Positions 6,240 through 6,555 of a stretch of DNA of 6,555 bases are shown in pieces. The stretch covers positions 1-6,555 of the forward strand of contig PWVO01000150.1 of NCBI GenBank assembly GCA_003561825.1. The letters are read 5' to 3'. The position numbers and the translations under genes were made by a program. The first letter of the stretch is position 1. The number at the start of each line of letters is the position of its first letter. Origin of the DNA: Candidatus Woesearchaeota archaeon. GTDB taxonomy: Archaea; Nanobdellota; Nanobdellia; Woesearchaeales; CG1-02-33-12. Under the pieces are notes generated by a model that was not told where the DNA came from, searched no databases, and worked only from the letters and a program-made list of their open reading frames with translations.

Positions 6240-6555
6240 ATGCTAACATTAATTGGAGTTTCACATTTTGATTTGGATGGATATGACAGACTAAGTAAAC
6301 TATTAGCTTACTTAAAACCATCTGCAATAGGAATAGAAGAAACAGCAGAAGATAATGAGAAAGTTTCTGATTTGCTTAGATATTTATCTAATCAGGAAAA
6401 TTTCGAAATAATATTATCAAAAGCCAGGGAAATATTTCCACATGCCAATAATGAAACACTGAAACAATTTCTTTCTTCCACTAACTATGAAAATAAAGCA
6501 ATCACCGAATACTCCACTGCACATGATATTCCTATAATCTATTGTGATAACCAAA
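6240..6555 (+). CDS. TraB/GumN-like domain protein, N-terminal part
   Basis: This gene continues beyond the right edge; 105 residues are visible. ATG 6240 is the first start after an in-frame TAG at 6219. The N-terminus MLTLIGVSHFDLDGYDRLSK resembles the opening of TraB/GumN/ChaN-like proteins: a short strand, then G-T/V-S-H with a conserved His (His9), then a helix and a strand ending in an acidic pair (KPSAIGIEE, Glu33-Glu34). A later stretch, AITEYSTAHDIPIIYCDN (residues 88-104), fits the family's A-x-x-x-x-I-P-V-x-x-x-D strand. These proteins are often suspected metal-dependent hydrolases; the role in archaea is unknown. No membrane segment or signal peptide is visible in this part. Codon use is AT-rich and unlike the rRNA locus. 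The identification is by motif only and could be wrong. Confidence 0.55.
   Translation, partial: MLTLIGVSHFDLDGYDRLSKLLAYLKPSAIGIEETAEDNEKVSDLLRYLSNQENFEIILSKAREIFPHANNETLKQFLSSTNYENKAITEYSTAHDIPIIYCDNQ

Overview
This window is the ribosomal RNA locus of an archaeon, with tRNA genes and a tiny ribosomal-protein gene in front of it. The 16S and 23S genes carry archaeal signatures. The flanks are AT-rich, with archaeal TATA boxes, no encoded CCA on any tRNA and bulge-helix-bulge (BHB) splice motifs. The 16S divergence, compact intergenic spaces and UAU-anticodon isoleucine tRNA suggest a DPANN-type lineage (Woesearchaeota/Pacearchaeota/Nanoarchaeota-like). That placement is inference; no search was run.

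Layout: (1) 1-316, minus strand: 5' part of a hotdog-fold acyl-CoA thioesterase, diverging from the tRNAs around what looks like one shared TATA box. (2) 381-545: tRNA-Val(UAC) and tRNA-Gly(GCC), 4 nt apart. (3) 648-953: tRNA-Ile(UAU) and tRNA-Glu(UUC), 5 nt apart, with their own promoter. (4) 1141-1245: a 34-residue, very basic ORF read as ribosomal protein eL41, behind a leader with two hairpins. (5) 1313-6117: the rRNA operon, in order promoter, 16S, tRNA-Ala(UGC), 23S, T-rich terminator. No 5S gene follows. (6) 6240-6555: the start of an apparently leaderless gene resembling TraB/GumN-like proteins.

The main discovery is a family of tRNA introns. Four of the five tRNA genes (Val, Ile, Glu, Ala; not Gly) are interrupted at the same place in the T-loop, between positions 59 and 60, by inserts of 17, 30, 95 and 35 nt. 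In each case the conserved T-loop bases TTCR pair with an intron-encoded partner just upstream of the 3' splice site to make the BHB central helix. Cutting after the second base of each 3-nt bulge restores a canonical 7-nt T-loop every time. tRNA-Ile also has a 26-nt intron at the classical 37/38 site. The same splicing endonuclease probably also cuts the pre-16S stem, which has a well-formed BHB. The 23S stem does not show one.

Together the genes supply translation machinery: 16S and 23S rRNA, a large-subunit protein and five tRNAs. Most of the provided long frames overlap rRNA or tRNA and are shadows.
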